Assembly: GCF_009377185.1 (NCBI RefSeq)
Contig: NZ_VJZC01000007.1
Coordinates: forward strand, 1-64,000
Source: Streptomyces spongiae
GTDB lineage: Bacteria; Actinomycetota; Actinomycetes; Streptomycetales; Streptomycetaceae
Direction of reading: 5' to 3'
DNA: 64,000 nt
Below the pieces are notes generated by a model. That model had not been told where the DNA came from and did no database searches. It was given only the letters and a program-made list of their open reading frames with translations. Shown one piece after another: positions 42,676-51,878 of the stretch (the stretch's first letter is position 1; each line of letters begins with the position of its first letter). The position numbers were made by a program, and so were the translations under genes.

Positions 42676-43485
42676 TCAGTCCTTGACCCCGCGCCACGCG
42701 AGCGCGCCACCGTCGATGACGTACGAGCTGCCGGTGATGAACGCGGCGTCGTCCGAGGCCAGGAAGCAGGCAAGCCTCGCCACCTCCTCCGGCCGTCCGA
42801 GCCGCCGGACGAGTTGCGGCGCGGTCAGCTCCCGTTCCATGGCGTCGCGGTCGTCGGCGGCCTCGAAGAAGTCCCGTGCCAGGGGCGTCTCGATGACACC
42901 GGGGCAGAAGCAGTTGCAGCGCACCGGCGCCAGGTCGACGGCCGTGACCTTGGTGAGGTGGATGACACCCGCCTTGGTGGTGCCGTAGACCGGAGCCAGG
43001 GGGAAACCGGTGAGCCCCGACACCGAGGCCGTGTTGACGATCGCGGGACCGCGCGTGGAGTGCCGCAGGTGTGGCGCGGCGAACTTCGTCGTGAGCCAGA
43101 CGGCCTTGAGGTTGACCTCGTAGACCGCGTCCCAGACCTCTTCGGGCAGCGTGTCGACCGCGCGGTCCTCCGGCCGGTCCACCAGCGCGGATTCGATCAC
43201 GCCGGCGTTGTTGACGAGGACGTCCAGCCCGCCGAACCGTTCCGCCGTCCGGGCCACCATCGCCTCGATCCGGTCACGGTCGCGCAAGTCGCACACGATC
43301 GCCTCCGCCTCGGCCCCGGCGGTGCGTACCAGGTCGGCCGTACCCTTCGCGGTCGCCTCGTTCCGGTCGGCGACCGCGACCGCCGCCGCGCCCTGCCGCG
43401 CCATCTCCACGGCGATCGCCTGTCCGATACCCTGGCCGGCGCCCGTGACGAGGACCGTCTTCCCGTCGAGCGAGCCCATGCCCAT
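42676..43485 (-). CDS. Short-chain dehydrogenase/reductase
   Basis: A 269-residue classical SDR: TGAGQGIG, ADRNEAT, VNNAGVI, catalytic YGTTK. An extra segment ESALVDRPEDRAVDTLPEE extends the region before the active site. ATG 43485 is six bases from GGGGGGA; a second ATG at 43479 is possible. It follows the ABC permease by 14 bp, tying transport to catabolism in one transcript. Confidence 0.88.
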   Translation of the reverse strand: MGMGSLDGKTVLVTGAGQGIGQAIAVEMARQGAAAVAVADRNEATAKGTADLVRTAGAEAEAIVCDLRDRDRIEAMVARTAERFGGLDVLVNNAGVIESALVDRPEDRAVDTLPEEVWDAVYEVNLKAVWLTTKFAAPHLRHSTRGPAIVNTASVSGLTGFPLAPVYGTTKAGVIHLTKVTAVDLAPVRCNCFCPGVIETPLARDFFEAADDRDAMERELTAPQLVRRLGRPEEVARLACFLASDDAAFITGSSYVIDGGALAWRGVKD

Positions 43486-43499
43486 ACCCGTCCCCCCGC

Positions 43500-45248
43500 T
43501 CACAGCTTCTCGAAGATGTCGGAGCCCGCGGCCCACATGGCCACGAAGACGCCCGCCGACGTCACCAGCGTCATGACGAGCGCGATGGCGGCGACCAGCG
43601 GATAGGAGCCGTTGGACCAGTAGTCGAACAGAATGGTGCCCATGACCTGCGTCGTGGGTGCCCGTACCAGCAGCGACGCGGTGAACTCGTGGGTGAGCAG
43701 CACGAACATCAGCGCCGCGGCACCCGCGATCGTGGGGCGCAGCAGGGGCAGCACGATCTCGGTGGTGGTGCGCAGCGCGCCCGCCCCGCTGGTCCGCGAC
43801 GCCTCGACGTACGTGTCGCCCAGCGACACCATCCCGGACAACTGCATCCGGGTGGCGAAGGGCAGCATCAGCGTCACGTACACCAGGACGATCACCGTTC
43901 GGGTGCCGTACAGGATGAACGGCTCGCGGCTGTACGTCAGCAGGAAGCCGGCGCCGAAGACCACCGCCGGGATGCCGAGGGGCATCGCCACGATGAAGTC
44001 GACCGCGGCCCGGATGACGCGGAACCGGCGCCCCTTGAGCAGCAGCGAGGCGGCGACGAAGCCGAGTGGCAGCGCGATGGCGACGGAGATGACCGACGTG
44101 GTGAGGCTGTTGACGATCGCGTCGGTGATCCCCGACTCCTGGAACACGCGCCGGAAGTTGTCGAGCGTGAACCCGCTCGGTGTGATCCTCCCGCTCCAGA
44201 AGGCGGAGAGCGACACCACCACGAGCGCGCCCAGCGGCAGCGCCAGCGCCACCAGGCCGTAGAGGACGATGCCGGTGACCGCCACCCACGACGGCCGCCC
44301 GCCGGACCGGAACGCCTTGCCGCCGTGTGTGACGAAGCGGCTGTGGTCGCCGAGGATCACCTTCTGGAAGAGGACGACGGCGATGCCGAGGAGCAGCAGC
44401 GGTGAGCCGATCGCGGCGGCCCTGCCGTAGTCGACCGGGCTCTGCGACACGGCGACGTACATGTCGGTGGTGAGGACGTCGATGCCGTTGTTCCTGCCGA
44501 GCAGCAGGGGGCCCGTGAACTGGCCGAGTCCCAGCAGCAGCGCCACGAACCCGCCGTACACCAGGGTCGGGCGCAGCAGCGGCAGCGTCACCCGGAAGAA
44601 CACCCCGGCGGCCGACGACCCGTTGACCTGCGCCGCCTCGATCAGCTCCGCGTTGATGTTGCCGAATCCGGCGCTGACGAACAGGTAGACGAAGGCGGTC
44701 AGCCCGAAGCCGGTGATGAGCACGATCCACGGGAGCGTGTAGATGTCGACGGGACCCTCGTCGAGGTGGTTCCACCACGGCAGGGTGCGCAGGGCCGCGT
44801 TGAGGTAGCCGGGGCGGGGCGAGAACAGGAACGCCCATCCGGTCACCGCCGCCACGGCCGGCACGACGATGGGCAGGATGGGCAGGACGCGCAGCAGTCG
44901 CAACCGGGGCGGCAGCCGGGTCGCGGCCCAGGCCAGGAACGTCCCGAGGACGAGTGCGATGGCCAGTGAGCCCAGCGCCAGACCGGCCGTCCTGACCAGC
45001 GTGGCCGCCATGTCCGGGTCGTCGAAGGCGGCACTGTAGCCACGGGCGTCGTCCTCGAAGGCCAGCCGTTGCAGGCCCACCAGCGGAGCGATCACCAGGT
45101 AGCCGATGGCGAGGAGGAAGACGAGCGCGCCGAACCGTGGCAGATGGCGTCGTACACGGGTCAGCGCCGTCGGGTGCGCAGGGGCCGGGTGCGGCGGTGT
45201 CGTCGTGGGGGCGGGCGCGGGTACGGCGGGTGCGGTCACGGTCCTCAC
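43500..45248 (-). CDS. ABC transporter permease, two fused domains (FbpB-like)
   Basis: A 582-residue membrane protein made of two permease halves. Each half carries a cytoplasmic EAA loop: ELIEAAQVNGSSAAGVFF and TYVEASRTSGAGALRTT. About 12 hydrophobic segments are visible. The Pro-rich N-terminus (PAVPAPAPTTTPPHP) is cytosolic. GTG 45248 overlaps the ATPase stop. Fused permeases of this type serve iron(III), thiamine, spermidine and small organic or phosphonate substrates. Confidence 0.9.
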   Translation of the reverse strand: MRTVTAPAVPAPAPTTTPPHPAPAHPTALTRVRRHLPRFGALVFLLAIGYLVIAPLVGLQRLAFEDDARGYSAAFDDPDMAATLVRTAGLALGSLAIALVLGTFLAWAATRLPPRLRLLRVLPILPIVVPAVAAVTGWAFLFSPRPGYLNAALRTLPWWNHLDEGPVDIYTLPWIVLITGFGLTAFVYLFVSAGFGNINAELIEAAQVNGSSAAGVFFRVTLPLLRPTLVYGGFVALLLGLGQFTGPLLLGRNNGIDVLTTDMYVAVSQSPVDYGRAAAIGSPLLLLGIAVVLFQKVILGDHSRFVTHGGKAFRSGGRPSWVAVTGIVLYGLVALALPLGALVVVSLSAFWSGRITPSGFTLDNFRRVFQESGITDAIVNSLTTSVISVAIALPLGFVAASLLLKGRRFRVIRAAVDFIVAMPLGIPAVVFGAGFLLTYSREPFILYGTRTVIVLVYVTLMLPFATRMQLSGMVSLGDTYVEASRTSGAGALRTTTEIVLPLLRPTIAGAAALMFVLLTHEFTASLLVRAPTTQVMGTILFDYWSNGSYPLVAAIALVMTLVTSAGVFVAMWAAGSDIFEKL

Positions 45249-46456
45249 GCCCCCACTGCGGCGGCGGGCGCGTGCGTGGCTGTTCGTACTCCGTCGGCGT
45301 CGTAGTAGATGGCGGCGTCCTTGGCGAACCACGCGGTCACCCGCTGTCCGCGCGACAGACTTCGGGCCCAGGGCTTGCCGGTCAGGGGCGCGCGGGCGTG
45401 CAGACGGTTGCCCGCGACCGTGACGACCACGTCCATGTGGCGCCCGCCGAACTGCGCGTCGACGACCTCCGCGGGGAGGCCGACGCCGTGGTCCGGCGGT
45501 TCCTCCTCGGCCGGACAGAGCCGAAGGTCGTCGGGGCGCAGCCGCGCGGAGATCTCGCTGTGCGAGCGGGGCACGGGGAGCTCGTGGGCCACGGCCTGGC
45601 CCGTCGCGCCCGGTTGGCCCGCCGTGCCTGTCTGGCCCGCCGCGCCCGATGGGTCATCGGTGCCCGGTTGGTCGGCGAGTCCCCATCCTTCGCCCTGCCG
45701 CCGGAGCGGAAGCCGGTTCGACATGCCGATGAACCCGGCGACGTACTCGGTGGCCGGTTCCTCGAAGACCCGTTCCGGTGTGCCGAGTTGCTCGATCCGC
45801 CCCGCCCTCATGATGGCCAGGCGGTCGCCGAGCGCCAGTGCCTCGCTCTGGTCGTGGGTGACGAACACGGCCGTGAAGCCCAGCCGTGCGTGCAGCTCGT
45901 GCAACTGGGCGCGCACCTGGTCGCGCAGCCGGGCGTCGAGGTTGCTCAGCGGCTCGTCGAAGAGCACCAGGTCGGGCTGCGCGGCCAGACCACGGGCCAG
46001 GGCGACCCGCTGCTGCTGGCCGCCGCTGAGCTGCGCCGGATAGCGATCGAGCAGGGCGGAGCAGTCCACCAGCTCCGCCGCCTCCTCGATCCGTGTGCGC
46101 GCCTGCTCGCGGGCCACCCGCCGGGTCCGCAGCGGATATCCGATGTTGCGGCGCACCGTCATGTGCGGCCAGAGCGCGTACGACTGGAACACCATCCCGA
46201 TCCGGCGTTTGTTGGGAGGGAGGTTGATCTTCCCGTGTGCGTCCAGCACCGTCTGGTCGCCGAGCGAGATACGCCCCTCGTCGGGTGTCTCCAGACCGGC
46301 CAGACAGCGCAGAGTGGTGGTTTTCCCACAGCCGCTGGGGCCGAGCAGAACGATGAACTCGCCCGGTTCGATCTCCAGCGACAGGTCGTCCACGGCGATG
46401 GCCGGCGGCTTGCCGGCGAACCTTTTGGTCAGACCCTCGATGCGCACGTGGGACAC
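45245..46456 (-). CDS. ABC transporter ATP-binding protein (PotA/FbpC type)
   Basis: A 403-residue ATPase: Walker A GPSGCGKT, Q-loop QSYALW, signature LSGGQQQR, Walker B LVLFDEP, and switch His in VTHDQSE. The C-terminal TOBE regulatory region is interrupted by a Gly/Thr/Gln-rich linker near residue 260. GTG 46456 is chosen (GAGGAG upstream, Walker A at about residue 38). Energises import through the fused permease. Confidence 0.92.
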   Translation of the reverse strand: MSHVRIEGLTKRFAGKPPAIAVDDLSLEIEPGEFIVLLGPSGCGKTTTLRCLAGLETPDEGRISLGDQTVLDAHGKINLPPNKRRIGMVFQSYALWPHMTVRRNIGYPLRTRRVAREQARTRIEEAAELVDCSALLDRYPAQLSGGQQQRVALARGLAAQPDLVLFDEPLSNLDARLRDQVRAQLHELHARLGFTAVFVTHDQSEALALGDRLAIMRAGRIEQLGTPERVFEEPATEYVAGFIGMSNRLPLRRQGEGWGLADQPGTDDPSGAAGQTGTAGQPGATGQAVAHELPVPRSHSEISARLRPDDLRLCPAEEEPPDHGVGLPAEVVDAQFGGRHMDVVVTVAGNRLHARAPLTGKPWARSLSRGQRVTAWFAKDAAIYYDADGVRTATHAPAAAVGA

Positions 46457-46560
46457 GGGGGACTCCTCACATCCAAAGATCAGGTGAGAGTGGGCACCCG
46501 TCGGCGTGGGTGCCCACACTGCTGTGCACGGTTCCTGGCAGAGGCCGGCCGCCACTGCCG

Positions 46561-47622
46561 CTACTGGAACAGGGACTTCCACTTCTTCTGGTACGCGGAC
46601 ACGGCATCCGGTGTGAGCTTGGCCGGATCCTGGATCCGTACCTTGTCGTTGGTGATCACCGTGCCGGGGACCTTGGGCAGCACCGAGCCGGCCGACGGTG
46701 TGATCAGTTCCTGGCCCTTGGCGGTCACCATGAAGTTGGCGAACAGCTGGCCGGCGTTGGGGTGCGGGGCGGTGCTCAGCACCATCCCGTAGTAGCGGGC
46801 ACCCCATGCCCCGTTCGGCGGCATGCGGTAGTCGACGGGCGCACCCTTCTTCTTGGCCGGGTCGAGCGCGATCGGTGCGACGAAGCTGCCGGCGGCGATC
46901 TCGCCGGACTGCATCGCCTCACCCATGGGCAGGGAGCTGGGGTAGATGCGCGGCTTCTGGGCGGCCAGCTTCTTCACGAAGTCGGCGCCGTACGTCTCCT
47001 CCAGCCACAGGTAGAAGTCCACGATCGAGGGTGCCGTCGGCTCGATGACGCCGATCTTGCCGCCCTTGAGTTTCGGGTCGAGCAGGTCCGGATAGTCGGT
47101 GAGCCCCTTGGGATAGAGCTTGGTGTTCCAGCCGAAGGTGAGCACCGCTGAGTTGGTCTCGAAGTAGTTGCCCTTGTGGACGTACTTCTTGGTGTCGTAG
47201 TCGCCCTTGCCGGTCAGTTCGGGACCGGTCGGAGCCAGGAACCGCTTGGCCTCGGCCTGTGGCTTCACCCAGGACAGGCTCGCGCTGACATACATGTCGG
47301 CGATGCCCTTGCCGGAGTTGAACTCCGTCTCGACCTTCACTCCGAGGTCCCCGTCGACGCCTCGTACGGTCTTGACGTCGATCCCCGGGTACTTGGCCTC
47401 GAAGGCCTTCGCGAGGTTGTTGAGGGAGGTCAGATCCTGGGCCGAGTAGACGGTGACCTGTCCTTCTTTCTTCGCTGCGGCGACGAGTTCGTCCATGCCC
47501 GCCGAGGCGGGCACGACCTTGGACTCGGCGTTGTCGTTGCCGCCGCCGCATGCGGCGACGAGCAGGGTGGTGATGGACAGCAGTATGAGCAACGTCCCGC
47601 GCCGTCGCGGATCTGATCTCAT
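46561..47622 (-). CDS. ABC transporter substrate-binding lipoprotein
   Basis: A 353-residue extracellular binding protein. The signal peptide ends in a lipobox, LLVAACGGG, so it is lipid-anchored. FbpA/PotD-like features follow: VTVYSAQDLTSLNNLAKAFE, YPGIDVKTVRG, GNYFETNSAVLTFGWN and ITPSAGSVLPK. Start 47622 has AAGGAG upstream. The canonical tyrosine iron-binding pair of FbpA is not evident, so an organic anion is more likely. It is first in the operon running to 39616; its 340-bp upstream region holds TGAA-type sites. Confidence 0.9.
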   Translation of the reverse strand: MRSDPRRRGTLLILLSITTLLVAACGGGNDNAESKVVPASAGMDELVAAAKKEGQVTVYSAQDLTSLNNLAKAFEAKYPGIDVKTVRGVDGDLGVKVETEFNSGKGIADMYVSASLSWVKPQAEAKRFLAPTGPELTGKGDYDTKKYVHKGNYFETNSAVLTFGWNTKLYPKGLTDYPDLLDPKLKGGKIGVIEPTAPSIVDFYLWLEETYGADFVKKLAAQKPRIYPSSLPMGEAMQSGEIAAGSFVAPIALDPAKKKGAPVDYRMPPNGAWGARYYGMVLSTAPHPNAGQLFANFMVTAKGQELITPSAGSVLPKVPGTVITNDKVRIQDPAKLTPDAVSAYQKKWKSLFQ

Positions 47623-47729
47623 TCGCGGCTCCTTACCTGAAACCGGCTCCCGGCCGAACCCGGTACACCCGAGCGGCCTGCGCGCTGGGGGGTGGCGGGG
47701 TGGTCGAGATTGCGGGAAAGTTACCAAAC

Positions 47730-47922
47730 TGAACTAGGTTAGGCAATAGGTTGCGCAAGTGAGTGAGGGTGGGGGGCGGCGCGGGGAAGCGTGCATTGTG
47801 TACATGAAGGCACCGCTATGTTCATGCGGATATGTCGCGGCAACGGGGGTGTCGGCCCATGTCATGGGATGGCGAAGGTCCGGTCGTGCGGCCGACCATG
47901 AGAGTGCACTGAACTTATTTCA
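47730..47922. promoter_or_regulatory. Importer promoter with TGAA-type sites D and E
   Basis: The 340 bases between the binding-protein gene and the next gene hold no ORF. Site E, TGAACTTATTTCA (47910-47922), has perfect TGAA/TTCA arms; site D, TGAACTAGGTTAG (47730-47742), keeps one arm. The DNA around D is AT-richer than its surroundings, suitable for a minus-strand promoter. Confidence 0.6.
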
Positions 47923-47962
47923 ATTCATCTTTTGAGGCCCCAGGGCGCTCTGCAGTGCCTGC

Positions 47963-49099
47963 TCAGCCGTCGGCGTTCTCACGATGGGGGGCGCCGTCGA
48001 TCCGCACAAGTGTCTTGCCGGTGTTGTCGCCCCGTAGGAGGGCCGCCAACGCCGCCGGCGCCTGTGTCAGCCCGTCGACGATCGTCTCGCGGTAGTGGAG
48101 GCGGCCTTCGCGGACCCATGCGCCCATCTGCCGTCGCATCTCAGGCAGCAGGTGGGTGTGGTCACTGCCGCGGAAGCCGCGAATCGTCAGGCCCTTCGTC
48201 ACCGCCAGCATGAGGTTTGTCGGGCCGTGCGGCGGCTCCTCCGTCCCGTACTCCGAGATCATGCCGCAGATCGCGATGCGGCCCGACCTCCGAAGTGCGC
48301 CGAGAGCGGCCTGGAGATGGTCACCGCCGACGTTGTCGAAGTACACGTCGATCCCGCCCGGAGCCGCCTCGCGCAGCAGGTCGGGGAGGGCGCCGCACTT
48401 GTAGTTGAAGGCGGCGTCCAGACCGAGTTCCTCCAGGAGGTAGCGCACTTTCTCGTCGGAGCCGGCGCTGCCGATGACGCGATGCCCGCGGATCTTCGCC
48501 ATCTGTGCGACAAGGCTGCCCACGGCGCCGGCCGCGGCGGAGACCCAGACCACGTCCCCGTCACGGAGGTCCGCGACATGGAAGAGGCCGGCGTAGGCGG
48601 TGAGGCCGCCTGATCCGAGTACACCGAGGTGGGCCTGTGGCGGTGCGATGTGTACGTCGAGCTTCGTGAGCGTACCTACACCGCCGAGAGCTCGGCTCTC
48701 CGCGTCGACGACCGCGTAGTCGCGCCAGCCGGAGGCGTGCCACACCGTGTCGCCGGGGGCGAATCCGTCGGCGCGGGACTCGACGACCTCTCCGACGGTC
48801 ATGATCCCGTCCATCGGCTCGTCGAGGGGAAAGGCCGGAAAGTATCCCGGTGGCGCCTTCTCCCGGAGCCGCAGCCGGAGAGCGGCATCGACGGACGTCC
48901 ATGTGTTCCGGACCAGTACCTCGCCCGGTCGCGGCTTTCCGACCTCGACCTCGGCGACGCGAAAGTCCGACGCCCGGACCTCGCCGCGGGGATACGCGAT
49001 CGGCCGGATCTCACGGCCGATCGTCACCGCGCCTGGCCGCAGCGGGTGGACCGCCCCGGCCCCGGTGCGCATCTGGTCCATGAACTGAACTTGTATCAT
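47963..49099 (-). CDS. NADPH-dependent enone reductase (CurA/PTGR-like)
   Basis: A 378-residue zinc-free medium-chain reductase. NDPxx-like start WTSVDAALRLRLRE, DEPMDGIMTVGEVV, nucleotide motif VWVSAAAGAVGSLVAQMAKIRG and DVYFDNVGGDHLQAAL are hallmarks of PTGR/CurA double-bond reductases. It reduces alpha,beta-unsaturated ketones. Start 49099 follows GAGGGA; codons 3-7 overlap a TGAACT-containing sequence (49081-49093). It follows the FAD dehydrogenase by 38 bp, so the two likely adjust a ring ketone. Confidence 0.87.
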   Translation of the reverse strand: MIQVQFMDQMRTGAGAVHPLRPGAVTIGREIRPIAYPRGEVRASDFRVAEVEVGKPRPGEVLVRNTWTSVDAALRLRLREKAPPGYFPAFPLDEPMDGIMTVGEVVESRADGFAPGDTVWHASGWRDYAVVDAESRALGGVGTLTKLDVHIAPPQAHLGVLGSGGLTAYAGLFHVADLRDGDVVWVSAAAGAVGSLVAQMAKIRGHRVIGSAGSDEKVRYLLEELGLDAAFNYKCGALPDLLREAAPGGIDVYFDNVGGDHLQAALGALRRSGRIAICGMISEYGTEEPPHGPTNLMLAVTKGLTIRGFRGSDHTHLLPEMRRQMGAWVREGRLHYRETIVDGLTQAPAALAALLRGDNTGKTLVRIDGAPHRENADG

Positions 49100-49137
49100 G
49101 TGGACGTTCCCTCGTCCATGGCCCGCGTTGGAGCCCG

Positions 49138-50499
49138 TCAATCGCATGGGTTCTGCCTGTGTGGCTGCGCGTGAACCGTCGCGGTCCCGGCCGCCGTGAG
49201 TCCGAACACGAGGGCCGACGCGATCCCACCCGCGTAGGCCCGGTACCACAGCCCTCCGGTGTCCGAACCGGCGGCGAGAAGTCCTGCCACGGGCGCGCCG
49301 TCCTCGCGCAGCACCCGTGCCCGCTCGTCGATGCGGATCCCGTGGAACGGGAAGGTGATGGCCGGTACCGCCTCGATGACGTAGTAGGGCGGTTCGTCGA
49401 GTGGCATCCGGTCGAGTCGGCGGCCCGGCACCGGTTCCTCCCCCGCGGCCGCCCGAGCGTTGAACTGGCCGACGGCCGCGCGGATGGCCTGCCCGTCGTA
49501 TCCCCACTCCTCCGGGAGGCAGTCGAGTTCGTCGAGGTCGTCGGCGACACCCACCCGGCCGCCCCGTTTCGCGGCCAGCGCGAACTTGTCGACGGCGACC
49601 GCTCCCTTCACGTACGAGCCCACCACCCACTCGCGGAAGACGCGGGCGTCGGCAATGAGAAGCCCGCGGTTCTCGGGCTGTTCCATCAGCGCCATCGTCG
49701 TCAGGTGGTCGCCCAGGGTCTCGTCGGTGAACCGCTCGCCGCGAAGGTTGAACAGCAGGGCGTGCTCGCTGTAGTAGAGCGACAGATCGACGAAGTCCGC
49801 GGGGTCGGCGAACGGGATGCCGCTGGGGATCAGATGCCCGTAGAAGCCGGCACCCGGTGACCCGGTCGCCGCCCCGGCAGCGGTCGCGAGGCGGTAGCCG
49901 GCCCCGCGGCTGTGGGGGTTGGAGCGCAGTTCCATGCGGTCGGCGTGGGGGTGGACGAGCTTGTTGCGAAGGGTCCTGTCCCCCTGGAAACCCCCGGTGG
50001 CCAGGAGCGTCGACGTGGCGTGCACCGTGCGTCGTGTGCCGTCGCTCGCGACGAGTTCCGCTCCGGTCACGGCCCCGTCCTCCACGAGGAGGCGCTCGGT
50101 ATCGGTGGTCATCAGGAGTTCGCCACCTGCCTCGACGATGATGCGGCGGCAGGTGTCGACGTAGTGATGGGTGTCGAACTGGTGCCCCCGGCCGAAGCTG
50201 AGGATGGGCTGGGCGTCCTTGGCTTCGACGCCGGTGCTCCGGATCCATGCGATGCCGTCGTCGAAGCGGCCCACCAGGGCGCGCTTGAGTGAGGCATCTC
50301 CGTCCGGGTTCTGCTGCTCCATTACGTCGTGACTCGGGGCGGTCCAGGCGTAGCCCGCGTAGCGCGCGGACCCCCCGACGTCGTCGCCGATCTCGACGAC
50401 CACGACGGACAGTCCGTCGCGTACGGCTCTCGCGCCGGCGGTCAGCCCGGCCATACCCGCCCCGATGACCAACAGATCGACCGTCCGGTGCTCCGGCAT
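49138..50499 (-). CDS. FAD-dependent dehydrogenase (FAD_binding_2, KstD-like fold)
   Basis: A 453-residue flavoprotein. LLVIGAGMAGLTAG binds FAD; DVGGSARYAGYAWTAPS, LLATGGFQGD and NPHSRGAGYRLATAAGA are typical of the succinate/3-oxosteroid dehydrogenase group, and GLLAAGSDTGGLWYRAYAGGIASALVFG closes the FAD site. ATG 50499 is preferred to a GTG six bases upstream. Members desaturate ketones or reduce unsaturated acids. Operator site F lies 34 bp upstream, so it belongs to region 3 and probably heads the operon with the enone reductase. Confidence 0.87.
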   Translation of the reverse strand: MPEHRTVDLLVIGAGMAGLTAGARAVRDGLSVVVVEIGDDVGGSARYAGYAWTAPSHDVMEQQNPDGDASLKRALVGRFDDGIAWIRSTGVEAKDAQPILSFGRGHQFDTHHYVDTCRRIIVEAGGELLMTTDTERLLVEDGAVTGAELVASDGTRRTVHATSTLLATGGFQGDRTLRNKLVHPHADRMELRSNPHSRGAGYRLATAAGAATGSPGAGFYGHLIPSGIPFADPADFVDLSLYYSEHALLFNLRGERFTDETLGDHLTTMALMEQPENRGLLIADARVFREWVVGSYVKGAVAVDKFALAAKRGGRVGVADDLDELDCLPEEWGYDGQAIRAAVGQFNARAAAGEEPVPGRRLDRMPLDEPPYYVIEAVPAITFPFHGIRIDERARVLREDGAPVAGLLAAGSDTGGLWYRAYAGGIASALVFGLTAAGTATVHAQPHRQNPCD

Positions 50500-50532
50500 A
50501 CGCACTCAGCCCCATCGTTCGGCACCCTGATT

Positions 50533-50545
50533 TGAACTGACTTCA
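50533..50545. promoter_or_regulatory. TGAA-N5-TTCA operator, site F
   Basis: TGAACTGACTTCA, the exact reverse complement of site A at 24516, located upstream of the FAD dehydrogenase. It marks the right edge of the regulon. Confidence 0.7.
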
Positions 50546-50587
50546 TTTTCTACAGGGTGGCTCCGGGGTCAACAGTGCTGCAACGAC

Positions 50588-51823
50588 CTACGAGCTCCTG
50601 GACCGGACTGTGGAGTCGGAGTCGGAGTCGGGGGCGGGTGTGGCCACAGCGGGGCGGGAGCCGACAGCGGGAGCGAGGAAGATCGCCACGGCGGTGAAGG
50701 CGAGTACGACGATCATGGCGAGGCGAAGGCCGTAGTGGTCGCCGAGGAAACCGAGGCTGGGCGGGCCGACGAGGAACGCGACGTAGCCGATCTTCGCCAC
50801 GAGGCTGACACGCGCGGCAGGGTCGGGGCCGGAGTCACCGGCGGCCGAGAGGGTCAGGGGGAAACCGAGCGAGGCTCCCAAGCCCCAGAAGAGGACGGCG
50901 GCTCCGGCCAGGGCAGCGGAGTCGGCAAAGACGACAAGGGCGATTCCGAGGGTCGCGGAGATGGCACTGGCCCGGACCACGAGGGTGCGGCCGAGGCGGT
51001 CGATGAAGACTCCGCCGGCGAAACGGCCGATGGTCATGGCCGCGGCGAAGCCCGTGTAGATGGCTGAGCCCAGGGCGGGATCCACGCCGTGACCGTCGAC
51101 CATGATCAGAGGCAGCCAGTCGTTCGCGGACCCCTCGGCCAGGGCCATGGCCAGGATGATGCCACCGATCAGGAGCAGCCGCCGGTCCTTCCGGACCTTC
51201 GCCTGGTCCGGAGCGTCACTGGTCTCAGCGGGCAGGTCCTCGCCCCGGGTCTTGCCCACGGCGTCAGGGATGGCACGGTAGGCAGGGAAGAACATCGCTG
51301 TCGTGACGGCGGCGACGGCTGCCAGGTGCCACTGCACCGGGAAGGCGACGGCCGTGGACAGGATGCCGAGCGCGGCTCCCACGACGGTGCCCAGGCTGAA
51401 GAAGCCGTGCAGCGTGGGCAGTACGGTCCGCCCTGTGATCTGTTCGACCTCGGCGCCGTCGATGTTGATCGCGACCTCTCCTCCGCCCATGCCGGCACCG
51501 AAGAGGAGCAGACCGGCGGTGACGGTGGGCGCGGAGGAGAGCATCGATCCACCGCCGATGATCCCCATGCTGAGGATGACCAGCAGTGTGCCGGCGCCCA
51601 TGACGGGCCGGGTGCCGAACCGGGCGACGAGTGTTCCGGAGCTGAGAATCCCGATCATGGAGCCGACGGACAGTCCGAACAGGATGATCCCCATCTGCGC
51701 GGTCGAGGCGCCGAGTTGGTCCCTGATGTCGGGTGTCCGGGTCACCCAGGACGAGATCGACAGGCCGGGTATGAGGAAGAAGAGGAACAGTGCCGCTCGG
51801 CGGCGGCGCGTGCCAAGGTCCAT
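50588..51823 (-). CDS. MFS transporter
   Basis: A 411-residue major facilitator with about 12 hydrophobic helices. The helix 2-3 loop carries GTLVARFGTRPVMG, the MFS signature pattern; the central loop is charged (DAPDQAKVRKDRR). FucP/YbjJ-like fold (FFLIPGLSISSWVTRTPDIRDQLG). The promoter carries a strong palindrome (51879-51902). Its cargo is unknown; import or efflux of a compound from the neighbouring clusters is possible. Confidence 0.88.
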   Translation of the reverse strand: MDLGTRRRRAALFLFFLIPGLSISSWVTRTPDIRDQLGASTAQMGIILFGLSVGSMIGILSSGTLVARFGTRPVMGAGTLLVILSMGIIGGGSMLSSAPTVTAGLLLFGAGMGGGEVAINIDGAEVEQITGRTVLPTLHGFFSLGTVVGAALGILSTAVAFPVQWHLAAVAAVTTAMFFPAYRAIPDAVGKTRGEDLPAETSDAPDQAKVRKDRRLLLIGGIILAMALAEGSANDWLPLIMVDGHGVDPALGSAIYTGFAAAMTIGRFAGGVFIDRLGRTLVVRASAISATLGIALVVFADSAALAGAAVLFWGLGASLGFPLTLSAAGDSGPDPAARVSLVAKIGYVAFLVGPPSLGFLGDHYGLRLAMIVVLAFTAVAIFLAPAVGSRPAVATPAPDSDSDSTVRSRSS

Positions 51824-51878
51824 GAAGTACGTGCTCTTTCACGCGAACGCGACAGGGCGGGCAACACCCCCCGACTGA

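Noticed and set aside
42676-44838. Long minus-strand frame covering SDR and permease
   Set aside because: The upstream part is an Arg/Pro-rich shadow of the permease; the SDR starts at 43485.
46561-47622. Iron(III)-binding protein FbpA
   Set aside because: Overall FbpA-like, but the tandem Tyr iron ligands are not evident and the operon is catabolic, so iron is not claimed.
47963-50515. One 850-residue fusion of FAD dehydrogenase and enone reductase
   Set aside because: The enone reductase frame is open through the upstream gene only as an Arg-rich shadow; each protein has its own start and ribosome site.
24516-50545. KstR-type steroid operator
   Set aside because: The element has TGAA/TTCA arms with five central bases and does not match the KstR AAC-N2-GTT spacing.
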